Shown: piece by piece, positions 9,594-23,504 of the stretch
Numbering within the stretch: the stretch's first letter is position 1
Layout: the number at the start of each line of letters is the position of its first letter
Translations under genes and position numbers: made by a program
Origin: Rubrivivax gelatinosus
GTDB taxonomy: Bacteria > Pseudomonadota > Gammaproteobacteria > Burkholderiales > Burkholderiaceae_C
Assembly: GCF_004340905.1 (NCBI RefSeq)
Contig: NZ_SLXD01000010.1
Location: 62,001-126,000 of the forward strand
DNA length: 64,000 bases
Direction of reading: 5' to 3'
The notes under the pieces: model-generated
The model's input: the letters and a program-made list of their open reading frames with translations, nothing else
Told to the model about the DNA's origin: nothing
Databases searched by the model: none

Positions 9594-9616
9594 GTGACAG
9601 AACCGGGAACTGTCAC
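9594..9616 (+). promoter_or_regulatory. Inverted pair of Pho-box-like half sites upstream of ugpB
   Basis: GTGACAG (9594-9600) and CTGTCAC (9610-9616) form a perfect inverted repeat around a 9-nt spacer, 56 bp before the ugpB start. CTGTCAC is one half of the PhoB recognition repeat, and ugp genes belong to the Pho regulon in E. coli. The second direct half-site expected 11 bp on is poor (CGCACGC). A possible -10 (TACGTA, 9639-9644) lies 11 bp after the would-be 18-bp Pho box. The dyad could instead bind another regulator acting on both divergent genes. Confidence 0.4.
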
Positions 9617-9671
9617 AAAACGCACGCATCCTTTCGCGTACGTACAACTCTCGCTGCAGGAGCCCTCTTTC

Positions 9672-10985
9672 ATGATCAAGAAGCCGATGTTCGCCGCCGC
9701 CGCCGCGGTGGCGGCGCTGTTTGCCGTGCCCGCGCAGGCCCAGGTCGAGATCCAGCGGTGGCACTCGATGGGCGGCGCCCTGGGTGAATGGGTCAACGAC
9801 CTGGCCAAGGACTTCAATGCCCAGCAGAAGGACTACAAGGTCGTGCCGGTGTTCAAGGGCAGCTACGACGAGTCGATGACCGCCGCGATCGCCGCCTTCC
9901 GCGCCGGCAACGCGCCGCACGTCCTGCAGGTCTTCGAAGTCGGCACCGCGACGATGATGGCCAGCAAGGGCGCGGTGAAGCCGGTGGCCACGCTGATGAA
10001 CGAAGCCGGCGTCAAGTTCGACCCGACGCGCTACATCAGCGCCGTGGCCGGCTACTACACGGCGCCGAACGGCCAGATGATGAGCCTGCCGTTCAACAGC
10101 TCGACCACCGTCTTCCACTACAACAAGGACGCCTTCAAGGCCGCCGGCCTGGACCCGAACAAGCCGCCGACCACCTGGCCGGAAGTGGCGCTGGCCGCCG
10201 CCAAGCTCAAGGCCAGCGGCCACAAGTGCCCGTTCACGACGAGCTGGGTCAGCTGGACGCAGCTGGAGAGCTTCTCGGCCTGGCACAACGTCGAGTACTC
10301 GACCAAGCGCAACGGCTTCGGCGGCCTGGACACGCGCCTGGCGTTCACGACGCCGCTGCACGTGCGCCACATCGAGAACCTGGCCAACATGGCCAAGCAG
10401 GGCCTGTTCGTCTACAAGGGCCGCGGCAACGCGGCCGACGCCACCTTCGTCTCGGGCGAGTGCGCGATGATGACCGGCTCCTCGGGCCTGTACGGCAACG
10501 TCAAGCGCAACGCCAAGTTCACCGGTGGCATCGGCGCCCTGCCCTACTACCCCGACGTCCAGGGCGCGCCGCAGAACACCGTCATCGGCGGCGCCAGCCT
10601 GTGGGTGATGAGCGGCAAGAAGCCGGCCGAGTACAAGGGCGTGGCGCAGTTCTTCCAGTACATCTCGGACCCGAAGGTGCAGGCCGCCAGCCACCAGCGC
10701 ACCGGCTACCTGCCGATCACGACCGCGGCTTACGAGCTGACCGAGAAGTCCGGCTTCTACAAGGAGAACCCGGGCACCGACGTCGCCGTGACGCAGATGA
10801 TCCGCAAGGTCACCGACAAGTCGCGCGGCGTGCGCCTGGGCAACTTCGTGCAGATCCGCACCATCGTCGACGAGGAGATGGAGCAGGTCTGGGGCGGCAA
10901 GAAGAGCGCCAAGGAAGCGCTGGAAGCCGCCAAGAAGCGCGGCGACGAGCAACTGCAGCGCTTCGAGAAGGCCAACCGGTCGTGA
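9672..10985 (+). CDS. ugpB: sn-Glycerol-3-phosphate ABC transporter, periplasmic binding protein UgpB
   Basis: Periplasmic solute-binding protein (437 residues) that captures sn-glycerol-3-phosphate or glycerophosphodiesters for the UgpAEC importer. It has a Sec signal (MIKKPMFAAAAAVAALFAV, cleavage near AQA-QVE). The mature N-terminus VEIQRWHSMGGALGEWVNDL and NAPHVLQVFEVGTATMM are typical of family 1 extracellular binding proteins of the UgpB branch. I chose ATG 9672 for the signal peptide and AGGAG upstream; a frame open from 9474 is not supported. It is first in ugpB-ugpA-ugpE-ugpC-ugpQ. A hairpin follows before ugpA. Confidence 0.95.
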   Translation: MIKKPMFAAAAAVAALFAVPAQAQVEIQRWHSMGGALGEWVNDLAKDFNAQQKDYKVVPVFKGSYDESMTAAIAAFRAGNAPHVLQVFEVGTATMMASKGAVKPVATLMNEAGVKFDPTRYISAVAGYYTAPNGQMMSLPFNSSTTVFHYNKDAFKAAGLDPNKPPTTWPEVALAAAKLKASGHKCPFTTSWVSWTQLESFSAWHNVEYSTKRNGFGGLDTRLAFTTPLHVRHIENLANMAKQGLFVYKGRGNAADATFVSGECAMMTGSSGLYGNVKRNAKFTGGIGALPYYPDVQGAPQNTVIGGASLWVMSGKKPAEYKGVAQFFQYISDPKVQAASHQRTGYLPITTAAYELTEKSGFYKENPGTDVAVTQMIRKVTDKSRGVRLGNFVQIRTIVDEEMEQVWGGKKSAKEALEAAKKRGDEQLQRFEKANRS

Positions 10986-11084
10986 GTGCCGACGCGACAC
11001 CCGCGCATCCGTTGCCGGGTGGACGCGACGCGCGGGCCTGTTAGGCTCGCGGTCTTTGTTTCGCGCCCTGCGGGGCGCTCTGGG

Positions 11085-11115
11085 CGGCGGGCGTTCCCCT
11101 GGCGGGCGCCCGCCG
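11085..11115 (+). other. Hairpin between ugpB and ugpA
   Basis: CGGCGGGCG (11085-11093) and CGCCCGCCG (11107-11115) form a 9-bp perfect stem with a 13-nt loop, 23 nt before the ugpA start. No T-run follows, so it is not a classical terminator. In binding-protein transporters a stem here often stabilises the upstream message and lowers expression of the membrane genes; that role is inferred. Confidence 0.5.
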
Positions 11116-11137
11116 TCGTCGTGACGGGAAGCCAGCG

Positions 11138-12025
11138 TTGGCTGCAGAAAAAAGAGTCCGCTTCAAGAACGCGTGGCTGCCCTGGGTGCTGATCGCACCG
11201 CAGATGGCGGTCATCCTCGTCTTCTTCTTCTGGCCTGCGGCCCAGGCGCTGCACTACAGCCTGCTGCAGCAGGACGCGTTCGGCACCAGCGTCGAGTACG
11301 TCGGGCTGGAGAACTTCCGCCGCCTGATCGACGACGAGAGCTACCTGCAGTCGTTCAAGACCACCGCGGTGTTCTCGACGCTGGTGGCCGTCGTCGGCAT
11401 CTCGGTGTCGCTGGTGCTGGCGGTGATGGCCGACCGCGTCGTGCGCGGCGCACGCTTCTACCGCACGCTGCTGATCTGGCCCTACGCGGTGGCGCCGGCG
11501 CTGGCCGGGGTGCTGTGGCTGTTCATGTTCGCGCCGTCGATCGGCATCGTCAGCTACTGGCTGCGCGAGGCCGGCGTCGACTGGAACCACCTGCTCGACA
11601 GCGACGACGCGATGGCGCTGATCGTGATGGCCGCGGTCTGGAAGCAGGTGTCCTACAACTTCCTGTTCTTCCTGGCCGGGCTGCAGTCGATCCCGAAGTC
11701 GCTGATCGAGGCCGCCGCGATCGACGGTGCCGGCCCCTGGCGGCGCTTCTGGACGGTGCAGTTCCCGCTGCTGACGCCGACCAGCTTCTTCCTGCTGGTC
11801 ATCAACATCGTCTACGCCTTCTTCGACACCTTCGCGATCGTCGACGCCGCCACGCACGGCGGCCCGGGCAAGGACACGGCGATTCTCGTCTACCGCGTCT
11901 ACTACGACGGCTTCAAGGCGCTGGATCTGGGCGGCTCGGCCGCGCAGAGCGTGGTGCTGATGGTCATCGTCGTCGCGCTGACGGTGATCCAGTTCCGCTA
12001 CGTCGAAAAACGGGTCAACTACTGA
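11138..12025 (+). CDS. ugpA: sn-Glycerol-3-phosphate ABC transporter permease UgpA
   Basis: Inner-membrane permease (295 residues, same length as E. coli UgpA) forming the channel with UgpE. It reads [20 protein letters not shown], has about six membrane segments, and carries the cytoplasmic EAA loop [18 protein letters not shown] that docks the ATPase. It ends [13 protein letters not shown], close to the E. coli C-terminus. The start is TTG 11138: it gives the full-length N-terminus, GGGAAG lies upstream, and the next ATG falls inside the first membrane helix. The stop overlaps the ugpE ATG (TGATG). TTG plus the preceding hairpin may keep permease levels below UgpB. Confidence 0.93.
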   Translation: MAAEKRVRFKNAWLPWVLIAPQMAVILVFFFWPAAQALHYSLLQQDAFGTSVEYVGLENFRRLIDDESYLQSFKTTAVFSTLVAVVGISVSLVLAVMADRVVRGARFYRTLLIWPYAVAPALAGVLWLFMFAPSIGIVSYWLREAGVDWNHLLDSDDAMALIVMAAVWKQVSYNFLFFLAGLQSIPKSLIEAAAIDGAGPWRRFWTVQFPLLTPTSFFLLVINIVYAFFDTFAIVDAATHGGPGKDTAILVYRVYYDGFKALDLGGSAAQSVVLMVIVVALTVIQFRYVEKRVNY

Positions 12026-12882
12026 TGGTCGAGAACCGCCCCGTCGCGACGCTGCTGTCGCACCTGGTGCTGGTGCTGGGGGTGCTGATCGTCGCCTTCC
12101 CGGTCTACGTCACCTTCATCGCCAGCACGCAGACCGCCGAGCAGATCGTGCAGAACGTGCCGATGTCGCTGCTGCCCGGCGACAACATGCTCGAGAGCTA
12201 CAAGCTGGCGCTGTTCGGCGGCCAGAGCGGCTACGGCGGCAGGATCGCGCCGGTGCTGCCGATGCTCGAGGTCAGCCTGGTGATGGCGCTGGTCATCGCC
12301 ATCGGCAAGATCGTCATCTCGCTGCTGTCGGCCTTCGCCGTCGTCTACTTCCGCTTCCCCGGCCGCGGCATCGTCTTCTGGATGATCTTCGTGACGCTGA
12401 TGCTGCCGGTCGAAGTGCGCATCGGCCCGACCTACGAGGTCGTCTCCAACCTCGGCATGCTCAACACCTACGCCGGGCTGACGGTGCCGCTGATCGCCTC
12501 GGCGACCGCGACCTTCCTGTTCCGCCAGTTCTTCCTGACGGTGCCCGACGAGCTGGTGGAGGCCGCGCGCATCGACGGCGCCGGGCCGATGCGCTTCTTC
12601 AAGGACGTGCTGCTGCCGCTGTCGAGCACCTCGATCGCGGCGCTCTTCGTCATCCAGTTCATCTACGGCTGGAACCAGTACCTGTGGCCGCTGCTGATCA
12701 CGACCAGCGAGGACATGTACCCGGTCGTGCTCGGCATCAAGAGCATGATCTCCGGCGGCGACGCCTACACCGAGTGGAACGCGGTGATGGCCACCGCGAT
12801 CCTGGCGATGCTGCCGCCGGCGGCGGTGGTCATCCTGATGCAGAAGTGGTTCGTCAAAGGTTTGACCGACTCCGAGAAATGA
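12025..12882 (+). CDS. ugpE: sn-Glycerol-3-phosphate ABC transporter permease UgpE
   Basis: Second inner-membrane permease subunit (285 residues) of the glycerol-3-phosphate importer. It starts [20 protein letters not shown] and has about six membrane helices and the EAA loop [20 protein letters not shown] that contacts UgpC. It ends [18 protein letters not shown], a typical UgpE C-terminus. The start codon overlaps the ugpA stop by one base, so the two permeases are translationally coupled and probably made 1:1. The [18 protein letters not shown] segment fits the last membrane helix. Confidence 0.95.
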   Translation: MVENRPVATLLSHLVLVLGVLIVAFPVYVTFIASTQTAEQIVQNVPMSLLPGDNMLESYKLALFGGQSGYGGRIAPVLPMLEVSLVMALVIAIGKIVISLLSAFAVVYFRFPGRGIVFWMIFVTLMLPVEVRIGPTYEVVSNLGMLNTYAGLTVPLIASATATFLFRQFFLTVPDELVEAARIDGAGPMRFFKDVLLPLSSTSIAALFVIQFIYGWNQYLWPLLITTSEDMYPVVLGIKSMISGGDAYTEWNAVMATAILAMLPPAAVVILMQKWFVKGLTDSEK

Positions 12883-12917
12883 CGCCGGCCGCAGCCTGAC
12901 TCCAGAACGACAGACAC

Positions 12918-13978
<1,061 letters not shown>

Positions 13979-13979
<1 letters not shown>

Positions 13980-14731
13980 TGCAGGACTGGCCCTACCCGC
14001 TGTGGCTGGCCCACCGCGGCGCCGGCAAGCTGGCGCCGGAGAACACGCTGGCGGCCTTCCGCCTCGGCGCGTCCTACGGCTACCGTGCCTTCGAATGCGA
14101 CGTGAAGCTCAGCGCCGACGGCGTGCCCTTCCTGATGCATGACGCGACGCTGGAGCGCACGACGCCCGAGCGCGGCGTCGCCGGCGAGCGCCCCTGGAGC
14201 GAACTGTCGCGGCTGGACGCCGGCGGCTGGCACTCGCGCGCCTACGCGGGCGAACCGCCACCGAGCCTGGAGTCGCTGGCCACCTGGCTGCTGCGCAACG
14301 GCTTCCATCTCGACCTGGAGATCAAGCCGACACCCGGCACCGCGCGGCGCACCGGCCAGGTCGTCGCCGAGCACTGCCGCCGCCTGTGGGCTGCCCAGGC
14401 GGTGCCGCCGCTGCTCAGTTCATTCAAGGCCGAGGCGCTGGCCGGCGCGCGCGACGTGGCGCCGGAGCTGCCGCGCGCGCTGCTGGTCGACGAGTTCTGG
14501 GACGGCTGGTACGAGGCGGCGCTGGAACTGGGCTGCGTCGCGATCATCCCGAACTACATGACGGTCGACGCGGCGCTGGTCGAACGCGCGCGCGCCGACG
14601 GCCTGCGCGTGCTCTGCTACACCGTCAACGACCCGCCCGAGGCGCGGCGCCTGCTGGCCGCGGGGGTCGCCGGGCTGATCACCGACGCCGTCGACCGCTT
14701 CTCGCCCGACGCGGCGCGCGTCATCGACTGA
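13979..14731 (+). CDS. ugpQ: Glycerophosphodiester phosphodiesterase UgpQ
   Basis: Cytoplasmic GDPD (250 residues) that hydrolyses glycerophosphodiesters to sn-glycerol-3-phosphate plus an alcohol. Motifs: LAHRGAGKLAPENTLAAF (His/Arg/Glu of the active site, about 11-28), FECDVKLSADGVPFLMHD (catalytic Glu/Asp/His region) and LDLEIKP. C-terminal NDPPEARRLLAAGVAGLITD is typical. No signal peptide, as for UgpQ rather than periplasmic GlpQ. ATG 13979 overlaps the ugpC stop; GTG 13976 is an alternative one codon earlier. Being last in ugpBAECQ, it processes imported diesters. The stop is one base from the convergent MFS gene. Confidence 0.95.
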
Positions 14732-14732
14732 A

Positions 14733-16034
14733 TCAGGCGCCGCCGGCCGTCACCGGCTTGGCTGCGCTCGGCAGCGAGCGCACCCCGCGGATCACCGGAT
14801 GCCACCACGCGGCGACGACGAGCAGCATCGACACGCCGCCGGCGAACGCCAGCGCCGAACGCAGGCCGTGGTGTTCGCCCAGCCAGCCGCCGATCAGCGC
14901 GCCGGGGCCGGCCGGCAGCAGGATCAGCCAGCGCATCGTGCTCGTCATGCGGCCCAGCATCGGCTCGGGCGTCACCGCCTGGCGCAGCGCGAGGAAGTTG
15001 ATGAAGGCCAGCACCGCGCCGGCGCCGTAGAGCGCCAGCGTCGCCGCGAACGCGGCCACGCCCCAGGGCCCGAGCGGCGCGGCGGCCAGCAGCAGCCAGC
15101 CGCTGCCGCAGACGGCGAAGCCCAGCACCATGCTCGGCCCCGGGCCGATGCGCCGGCTGATGCGGTTGCCCCAGACGCTGGCCGTCACCGTGCCCGCGCC
15201 GAGCGCGATGTAGCACAGGCCCACCGCGTGTTCGGACAGCCCCAGCGTGCGCGTCGCGAACAGGATCTGCACCACCTGCGCGGCGTTCTGGCACAGCTGC
15301 CAGGTGCCGACGGCGATGGCCAGCGCGACCAGCAGCTTGTGCTCGGCGACGAAACGCAGCCCCTCGGCAAGCTCGCGGCCGAAACCTGCGTCGGGGCGCG
15401 GCGTGCGGCGCTCGTCGACGTGGATGCCGCGCAGGATGGCCGCCGAGACGATGACCAGCACCGCGTCGACCAGCAGCGCCAGCGGCGCGCCGAAGAGCTT
15501 GATCAGCAGGCCCGCGAAACCCGGCCCGGCGACGTCGGAGCCCGAGGTGGCGAGCGCGTTCTTGGCGTGCGCCTCGACCAGCCGGTCGCGTTCGACGACC
15601 TGGGTCAGCACGATCTGCGACGCCGTGCCGGCCACCGTGAAGATGCAGCCGATGAAGAAACCGACCGCGTACAGCCAGGGCATCGCCAGCCAGCCCATCG
15701 CCCAGGCCAGCGGCACGCTGGCCACCGCCACGCCGATCAGCAGTTCGCCGGCGATGTAGACCGGCAGCTTGCGCACGCGGTCCAGCCAGACGCCGGCCGG
15801 CAGCGAGAACAGCACGAAGGGCGCGATCTCCATCGCCGTCAGCAGGCCCATCTGGGTCGGCGTGGCGTGCAGCAGCACCGCCGCGGTCAGCGGCAGCGCA
15901 AGCATGGTCACCTGGCCGCCGAGCGAGCTGATCAGGATCGAGCTCCACAGCCGGCGGTAGGTGGCGTTTCGAAGCAGGTCGCCCGGCGGCAGCGTCAGGG
16001 CGGCGCGCAGGCGGGCGAGCAGCGCGCGGGTCAT
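14733..16034 (-). CDS. MFS transporter, DHA3/EntS-like exporter
   Basis: 433-residue inner-membrane major facilitator protein with about 12 helices, closest in look to the EntS/DHA3 group of drug or siderophore exporters. Visible: an N-terminal RNATYRRLWSSILISSLGGQ typical of that group, the loop-2/3 motif AGVWLDRVRKLPVYIAG (variant of G-x3-D-R-x2-R/K) after helix 2, and a paired motif LAEGLRFVAEHKLLVALAI before helix 7. The substrate cannot be told from the sequence. It stands alone, 202 bp from argJ on the same strand and convergent with ugpQ. The start ATG 16034 was chosen at the family-typical N-terminus; longer frames upstream have no support. Confidence 0.85.
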   Translation of the reverse strand: MTRALLARLRAALTLPPGDLLRNATYRRLWSSILISSLGGQVTMLALPLTAAVLLHATPTQMGLLTAMEIAPFVLFSLPAGVWLDRVRKLPVYIAGELLIGVAVASVPLAWAMGWLAMPWLYAVGFFIGCIFTVAGTASQIVLTQVVERDRLVEAHAKNALATSGSDVAGPGFAGLLIKLFGAPLALLVDAVLVIVSAAILRGIHVDERRTPRPDAGFGRELAEGLRFVAEHKLLVALAIAVGTWQLCQNAAQVVQILFATRTLGLSEHAVGLCYIALGAGTVTASVWGNRISRRIGPGPSMVLGFAVCGSGWLLLAAAPLGPWGVAAFAATLALYGAGAVLAFINFLALRQAVTPEPMLGRMTSTMRWLILLPAGPGALIGGWLGEHHGLRSALAFAGGVSMLLVVAAWWHPVIRGVRSLPSAAKPVTAGGA

Positions 16035-16202
16035 CGTGCAGGTCTCCGGTCGTCGGTGCGGGCTGAGCCGCGAAACACGGGCGGCACCAGGACGACTCGA
16101 CCGGCGGCCCGCGGCCGGCGCACGCAGCGCCGGCCTGTCGACGGCTGCTCGGGCGGTGAGCACCGGCCGGCCGTCGGGGTAAAGGGGCAGCGATCCTAGC
16201 AG

Positions 16203-16235
16203 CCCTTCTGCGGCGGCACGACCGCCGCAGAAGGG
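16203..16235 (-). terminator. Hairpin directly after the argJ stop, probable terminator
   Basis: Perfect 14-bp stem CCCTTCTGCGGCGG / CCGCCGCAGAAGGG with a 5-nt loop, one base past the argJ stop codon at 16237. On the minus strand it is followed by CTGCTAGG rather than a T-run, so termination may be incomplete or Rho-assisted. It could equally protect the argJ mRNA 3' end. Confidence 0.65.
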
Positions 16236-16236
16236 A

Positions 16237-17466
16237 TCAGGAGCGGTAGTCGGCGTTGATGCTGACGTAGTCGTGCGACAAGTCGCAGGTCCAGACCGTC
16301 GCCGCCGCGGCGCCGCGGTGCAGGTCGACACGCACCGTGATTTCGGCCTGCTTCATCACGCGCTGGCCGTCCTCCTCGCGGTACCCGGGGTGGCGGCCGC
16401 CCTCGCGCACGACGTGAACGTCGTCGAGGAAGAGGTCGATCAGGCCCTGGTCGAGATCGGCGATGCCGGCGTAGCCGACGGCCGCCAGGATGCGGCCGAG
16501 ATTGGGGTCGCTGGCGAAGAACGCCGTCTTGACCAGCGGCGAATGCGCCACCGCATAGGCCGCGGCGCGACACTCGGCCTCGTCGCGGCCGCCCTGCACG
16601 GTGACGGTGATGAACTTGGTCGCACCCTCGCCGTCGCGCACGATGGCCTGCGCCAGGTGCTGCGACACCGAGACGACCGCCTCGCGCAGCGCGCGGCCTT
16701 CGGCCGAGTCCAGCGTGGTGATCGGCGCGTGGCCGGCCTGGCCGGTGGCGATCAGCACGAAGGAGTCGTTCGTCGACGTGTCGCCGTCGATCGTGATGCG
16801 GTTGAAGCTCAGGTCGGCGGCCTCGCGCAGCAGCGGCTGCAGCAGCGCCGCATCGACGGCGGCGTCGGTGGCGACGAAACCCAGCATCGTCGCCATGTTC
16901 GGGCGGATCATGCCGGCGCCCTTGGCGATGCCGGTGACGGTGACCGTGCGGCCGCCGATCTGCAGCTGGCGCGACGCCGCCTTGGGCAGCGTGTCGGTGG
17001 TCATGATGCCTTCGGCGGCCTCGGCCCAGCCGTCGGCGCGCAGCGCGGCCCAGGCGGCCGGCAGGCCGGCTTCGATGCGTTCGACCGGCAGCGTCTCCAT
17101 GATGACGCCGGTGGAAAACGGCAGCACCTGGCGCGGCGCGACGCCGGCCACCGCGGCCAGCGCGTCGCAGCTGCGGCGCGCGCGCGCCAGGCCGTCGGCA
17201 CCGGTACCGGCGTTGGCGTTGCCGGTGTTGACGACGATCGCGCGGATGCCCTCGCCGGCGGCCAGGTGCTCGCGGCAGACCTGGACCGGCGCGGCGCAGA
17301 AGCGGTTCTGCGTGAAGACACCGGCCACCGCCGAGCCTTCGGCCAGCTCGAAGACGACGAGGTCGCGCCGGCCGGCCTTGCGGATCCCGGCCATCGTGAC
17401 GCCCAGGCGCACGCCGGCGACCGGCAGCAGGGACTCGGGGACGGGAGCGGCGAGGTTCACGGGCAT
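16237..17466 (-). CDS. argJ: Bifunctional ornithine/glutamate N-acetyltransferase ArgJ
   Basis: Arginine-pathway enzyme (409 residues) that transfers acetyl from N-acetylornithine to glutamate, and possibly uses acetyl-CoA as well. ArgJ self-cleaves before a Thr in PNMATMLGF, seen near residue 190 within [16 protein letters not shown]. Upstream are [14 protein letters not shown] and the oxyanion-type [11 protein letters not shown]-terminal [15 protein letters not shown] is the conserved ending. The start [16 protein letters not shown] at 17466 matches family N-termini; a frame open to 17811 does not. Together with argB (40488-41390) it supports the cyclic acetyl route. A TAGAAT hexamer at 17502-17507 may be its -10. 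A hairpin follows the stop. Confidence 0.96.
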   Translation of the reverse strand: MPVNLAAPVPESLLPVAGVRLGVTMAGIRKAGRRDLVVFELAEGSAVAGVFTQNRFCAAPVQVCREHLAAGEGIRAIVVNTGNANAGTGADGLARARRSCDALAAVAGVAPRQVLPFSTGVIMETLPVERIEAGLPAAWAALRADGWAEAAEGIMTTDTLPKAASRQLQIGGRTVTVTGIAKGAGMIRPNMATMLGFVATDAAVDAALLQPLLREAADLSFNRITIDGDTSTNDSFVLIATGQAGHAPITTLDSAEGRALREAVVSVSQHLAQAIVRDGEGATKFITVTVQGGRDEAECRAAAYAVAHSPLVKTAFFASDPNLGRILAAVGYAGIADLDQGLIDLFLDDVHVVREGGRHPGYREEDGQRVMKQAEITVRVDLHRGAAAATVWTCDLSHDYVSINADYRS

Positions 17467-17809
17467 GGCGGCAGCGCAACGGCAAGGCGGATGGAGCGCC
17501 GATTCTAGGAGCGCATCCGGTGCGACCCTGCCCCCGCGCGGTGCGCCGCTGCGCCGCCGCGGGGAACCCCGGTGGAACCCGCCCCCGCAGTCGCGGGATG
17601 GGGATTGCAGCAGGGTGAAATGCCCCTGCCCGGGCCGGTTGGCGCTACCCATAATCGTTCGCACCTCGGGGGGCGGACCGGCAGCCTGCCCCCCGGAACG
17701 CCTCCGACAGCTGCCCCGCGGCGCGCGCCGCGACGGTCGCTTTCGCACGCATCCCATGGCCGCCACCGAGGCGCCGAACGACGGCGCCCGCACAGGAGTG
17801 AATGACCCC
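17467..17809. other. Intergenic region between argJ and the subtilase gene
   Basis: 343 bp separating two divergent genes, with no supported coding frame. It holds a TAGAAT -10-like hexamer for argJ (17502-17507, minus) and a CATAAT hexamer (17650-17655, plus) that might serve the protease, neither with a good -35. The protease leader after CATAAT would be about 150 nt. Short GC palindromes occur but none stands out. Confidence 0.45.
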
Positions 17810-20419
17810 ATGAGAAAGCATCACCTCGTGCCGATGCTGACCGCGATCGCCGCGGCAGCCGCGCTCGCGGGCGCACCGGCGCAGGCCGCGCAGCGCACGG
17901 TCCCGGCATCCACCGCCGAGTCCGGGACGCTGTGGTTCGTCGAACTCGACGGCAAGGCCGTGGCCGACGGCAACACGCTGGCCTCGGTGCGCGCCGAGAA
18001 AGCCTCGCTGCGCACGGCGATCAAGAACGCCAAGCTGCGCGTCACCGAGCGCCGCAGCTTCGACAAGCTGTTCAACGGCTTCGTCGTCAAGGTCGACCAG
18101 CGCGACCGCGCCAAGCTGGCCGCGCTGCCGGGCGTGAAGGCGATCTACCCGGTGCTCAACGTCGCCGCACCCGAGCCCGCCAAGGGCGCCGCGGCCTCGC
18201 CTGAACTCGCTGCGGCGATCACGATGACCGGTGCCTCGGTGGCCCAGCAACAGCTGGGCCTCAGCGGCGCGGGTGTCAAGGTCGGCATCATCGACACCGG
18301 CATCGACATCGACCACCCGGCCTTCGGCGGCAGCGGCACGAACGGGTCGACCTCGTTCCCGACCGCACGCGTGGTCACCGGCTACGACTTCGTCGGTGAC
18401 GCCTACAACAGCAGCGGCAGCGGCGACGCGCTGAACCCGGTTCCCGACGACAACCCCGACGACTGCGGCGGCCACGGCACGCACGTCGCCGGCATCGTCG
18501 GCGGCAACGGCGGGGGCGTGATCGGCGTCGCACCCAAGACCTCGCTGGGCGCGTACCGCGTCTTCGGCTGCACCGGCACGACCTCGTCGGACATCATCCT
18601 CGCGGCACTGGAGCGTGCCTACGAGGACGGCATGCAGGTCATCAACATGAGCCTGGGCGCCGCACGCCAGTGGCCCGAGTACCCGACTGCCAAGGCATCC
18701 AACAAGCTGGTCGCCAAGGGCGTCATCGTCGTCGCCTCGGCCGGCAACAACGGCCCCGGCGGTTCGTCGCCGGACGCGCTGTTCGCCACCGGCGCACCGG
18801 GCGTCGCGGACAAGGCGATCAGCGTCGCGTCGTTCGACAACGCGCAGCTGTCGTTCACGGTCGGCGGCACGCCTTACGGCTTCACGCCGGCCACCGGCTC
18901 GCCGGTGGCACCGACCAGCGGCTCGCTGGAGATGACCAAGACCGGCACCACGAGCACCGCCGACGACGCCTGCGTCGCGCCGGCCGCCGGCAGTCTGGCC
19001 GGCAAGGCGGTGCTGATCCGCCGCGGCAGCTGCTCGTTCTACCAGAAGGCCTACAACGCTCAGGTCGGCGGTGCGGCCGCCGTGGTGCTCTACAACAACG
19101 CGGCGGGCGCGCTGTCGCCGACGGTGGCCGGCACGCCGGCGGTGACGATCCCGGTGGTCGCGATCACGCAGGAACAGGGCGCAGCGCTCGACGCCGCGAT
19201 CGCCGCCGGGCCGACGAGCCTGAGCTGGTCGGGCACCTACGTCTCCTACCCGTACGGCACCGGCGGCCTGGTCTCGGGCTTCAGCTCCTATGGGCTGGAT
19301 GCCGAACTCGGCTTCAAGCCGAACGTCGGCGCGCCGGGCGGCGCGATCCTGTCGAGCTACCCGCTCGAGCAGGGCGGCACGGCCACGCTGTCGGGCACCT
19401 CGATGGCCGCGCCGCACGTCGCCGGCGGCGTCGCGCTGATCCTGGAGTCCAACCCCAGGCTCAAGCCGGGTCAGGTGGCCGACCGCATCTACAACACGGC
19501 CGATCCGAAGAACTGGTCGGGCAACGCCGGGTTGGGCCTGCTCGACTTCGCGTTCCGCCAGGGCTCGGGCATGCTCGACATCGTCGGCGTGATCCAGAAC
19601 ACCGCCACGGTGTCGCCGAGCCAGCTGGCGCTGGGCGAGAGCGCAGCCGGCAGCTCGCTGAAGACGCTGACCGTCACCAACCGCTCCGGCGCGCCGGTGA
19701 CCTACACGATCAGCCATGTCGCGTCGCTGGCCGCAGGCCCGAACACGACCACGGGCAGCTCGTACAACATCAGCGGCGTCTACGACGCTCCGGCCACGGT
19801 GAGCTTCAGCCAGTCGACGCTGACGGTGCCCGCGCGCGGCACGGCCAAGTTCTCGGTGACGATCACCGCGAACGCATCGCTGGTCGACCGCGGCCTGTAC
19901 GGCGGCTACGTCGTGCTGACGCCGACCAACGGCACCGCGGCGCTGCGCGTGCCCTACGCCGGCTTCAAGGGCGACTACCAGTCGACCGTGGTGCTGACGC
20001 CGACGGCCAACGGGTTCCCCTGGCTGGCCACGCTCGCCTCCGGCAGCTACACCAACCAGCCGGGCGGCGCGACCTACACGATGGCCGACGGGAACGTCCC
20101 GTACTTCCTCGTGCACTACGACCACCTGTCGCGCAAGGTGCTGTTCGAGGCCTACGACGCCGACACCGGCAAGTCGTGGAACCGCGTCAGCATGGAGGAG
20201 TACGTCACGCGCAGCTCCACGCCGACCGGCTTCTTCGCCTACGCCTGGGACGGCACGACCTTCCGCGGCAAGGGCGAGAACCCCAAGGCCTGGAAGACGG
20301 TGCCCAACGGCCGCTACGTCGTGAAGATCTCGGTGCTCAAGGCGCTGGGCGACGAAAGCGTGGCCAGCGACTGGGAAACCTGGACCTCGCCGGTGATCAC
20401 GATCGCCCGCCCGCAGTAA
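17810..20419 (+). CDS. Secreted S8 family serine peptidase (subtilase) with PA and Fn3-like domains
   Basis: 869-residue secreted protease. Signal peptide 1-27 (ends GAPAQA-AQ); I9 propeptide-like region about 38-120 ([19 protein letters not shown]); S8 catalytic domain from about 150 with D162 ([12 protein letters not shown]), H222 ([11 protein letters not shown]) and S531 ([14 protein letters not shown]). A PA domain is inserted at about 370-470 ([24 protein letters not shown]). An Fn3-like domain and a C-terminal beta domain follow ([16 protein letters not shown] onward). No sorting tag at the C-terminus, so it is probably released. AGGAG lies 9 nt before ATG 17810. Roles such as nutrient scavenging are inferred. 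It stands alone, with its own terminator. Confidence 0.93.
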   Translation: MRKHHLVPMLTAIAAAAALAGAPAQAAQRTVPASTAESGTLWFVELDGKAVADGNTLASVRAEKASLRTAIKNAKLRVTERRSFDKLFNGFVVKVDQRDRAKLAALPGVKAIYPVLNVAAPEPAKGAAASPELAAAITMTGASVAQQQLGLSGAGVKVGIIDTGIDIDHPAFGGSGTNGSTSFPTARVVTGYDFVGDAYNSSGSGDALNPVPDDNPDDCGGHGTHVAGIVGGNGGGVIGVAPKTSLGAYRVFGCTGTTSSDIILAALERAYEDGMQVINMSLGAARQWPEYPTAKASNKLVAKGVIVVASAGNNGPGGSSPDALFATGAPGVADKAISVASFDNAQLSFTVGGTPYGFTPATGSPVAPTSGSLEMTKTGTTSTADDACVAPAAGSLAGKAVLIRRGSCSFYQKAYNAQVGGAAAVVLYNNAAGALSPTVAGTPAVTIPVVAITQEQGAALDAAIAAGPTSLSWSGTYVSYPYGTGGLVSGFSSYGLDAELGFKPNVGAPGGAILSSYPLEQGGTATLSGTSMAAPHVAGGVALILESNPRLKPGQVADRIYNTADPKNWSGNAGLGLLDFAFRQGSGMLDIVGVIQNTATVSPSQLALGESAAGSSLKTLTVTNRSGAPVTYTISHVASLAAGPNTTTGSSYNISGVYDAPATVSFSQSTLTVPARGTAKFSVTITANASLVDRGLYGGYVVLTPTNGTAALRVPYAGFKGDYQSTVVLTPTANGFPWLATLASGSYTNQPGGATYTMADGNVPYFLVHYDHLSRKVLFEAYDADTGKSWNRVSMEEYVTRSSTPTGFFAYAWDGTTFRGKGENPKAWKTVPNGRYVVKISVLKALGDESVASDWETWTSPVITIARPQ

Positions 20420-20436
20420 GCGGCACGGCGATCGCC

Positions 20437-20460
20437 GAAGGGGCCCTGCGGGGCCCCTTC
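20437..20460 (+). terminator. Terminator of the subtilase gene
   Basis: Perfect 10-bp stem GAAGGGGCCC / GGGCCCCTTC with a TGCG tetraloop, 17 nt after the stop, followed by TTCATG. The tail is only moderately T-rich (CTTCTTC). Confidence 0.8.
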
Positions 20461-20482
20461 TTCATGCCGGCCGGAAATTGAA

Positions 20483-20504
20483 ACGGGGCCCCGCGGGGCC
20501 CCGT
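20483..20504 (-). terminator. Terminator of secA
   Basis: Palindrome ACGGGGCCCC-GC-GGGGCCCCGT, followed on the minus strand by TTCAATTT. It lies 23 nt beyond the secA stop. Back to back with the subtilase terminator, it insulates two convergent genes. Confidence 0.75.
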
Positions 20505-20527
20505 CGTCGTTGCGGCGATGCCGGACT

Positions 20528-23272
<2,745 letters not shown>

Positions 23273-23434
23273 GAGGTCCGCGCTCGAGGTGTGATGCGGT
23301 GCCGGCGCTGCGGGCCGGGCGGGCTCAGGCGAGCCGCACGGTGCGAGCCTCGCAAAGCCTGGCGGCGGCGAGGAGCGGGCGGTTCGCTCGGCGGCGCTCG
23401 GGCGTCGCGCTGGCGCACGGGCACGAAGCCGACG

Positions 23435-23440
23435 AGTTTA
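23435..23440 (-). promoter_or_regulatory. Possible -10 element for secA
   Basis: TAAACT on the minus strand, 162 nt before the secA start, the same hexamer as in front of DUF971. No convincing -35 is visible. Candidate only. Confidence 0.3.
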
Positions 23441-23504
23441 GCACCCGGGCATGGCGCGGGATCTGCGGCCCCGTGTCCGGGCGGCCATCGGTAGACTGTC
23501 GCCG

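Noticed and set aside
5498..9787. 1429-codon open frame on the plus strand opposite the FAD/Fe-S gene
   Set aside because: It is antisense to a gene with clear FAD and Fe-S motifs. The translation is low-complexity Ala/Arg/Val/His with no recognisable domain, typical of GC-rich shadow frames.
16601..17809. N-terminal extension of the subtilase to 16601
   Set aside because: It runs antisense through argJ. A signal peptide and ribosome site place the start at 17810.
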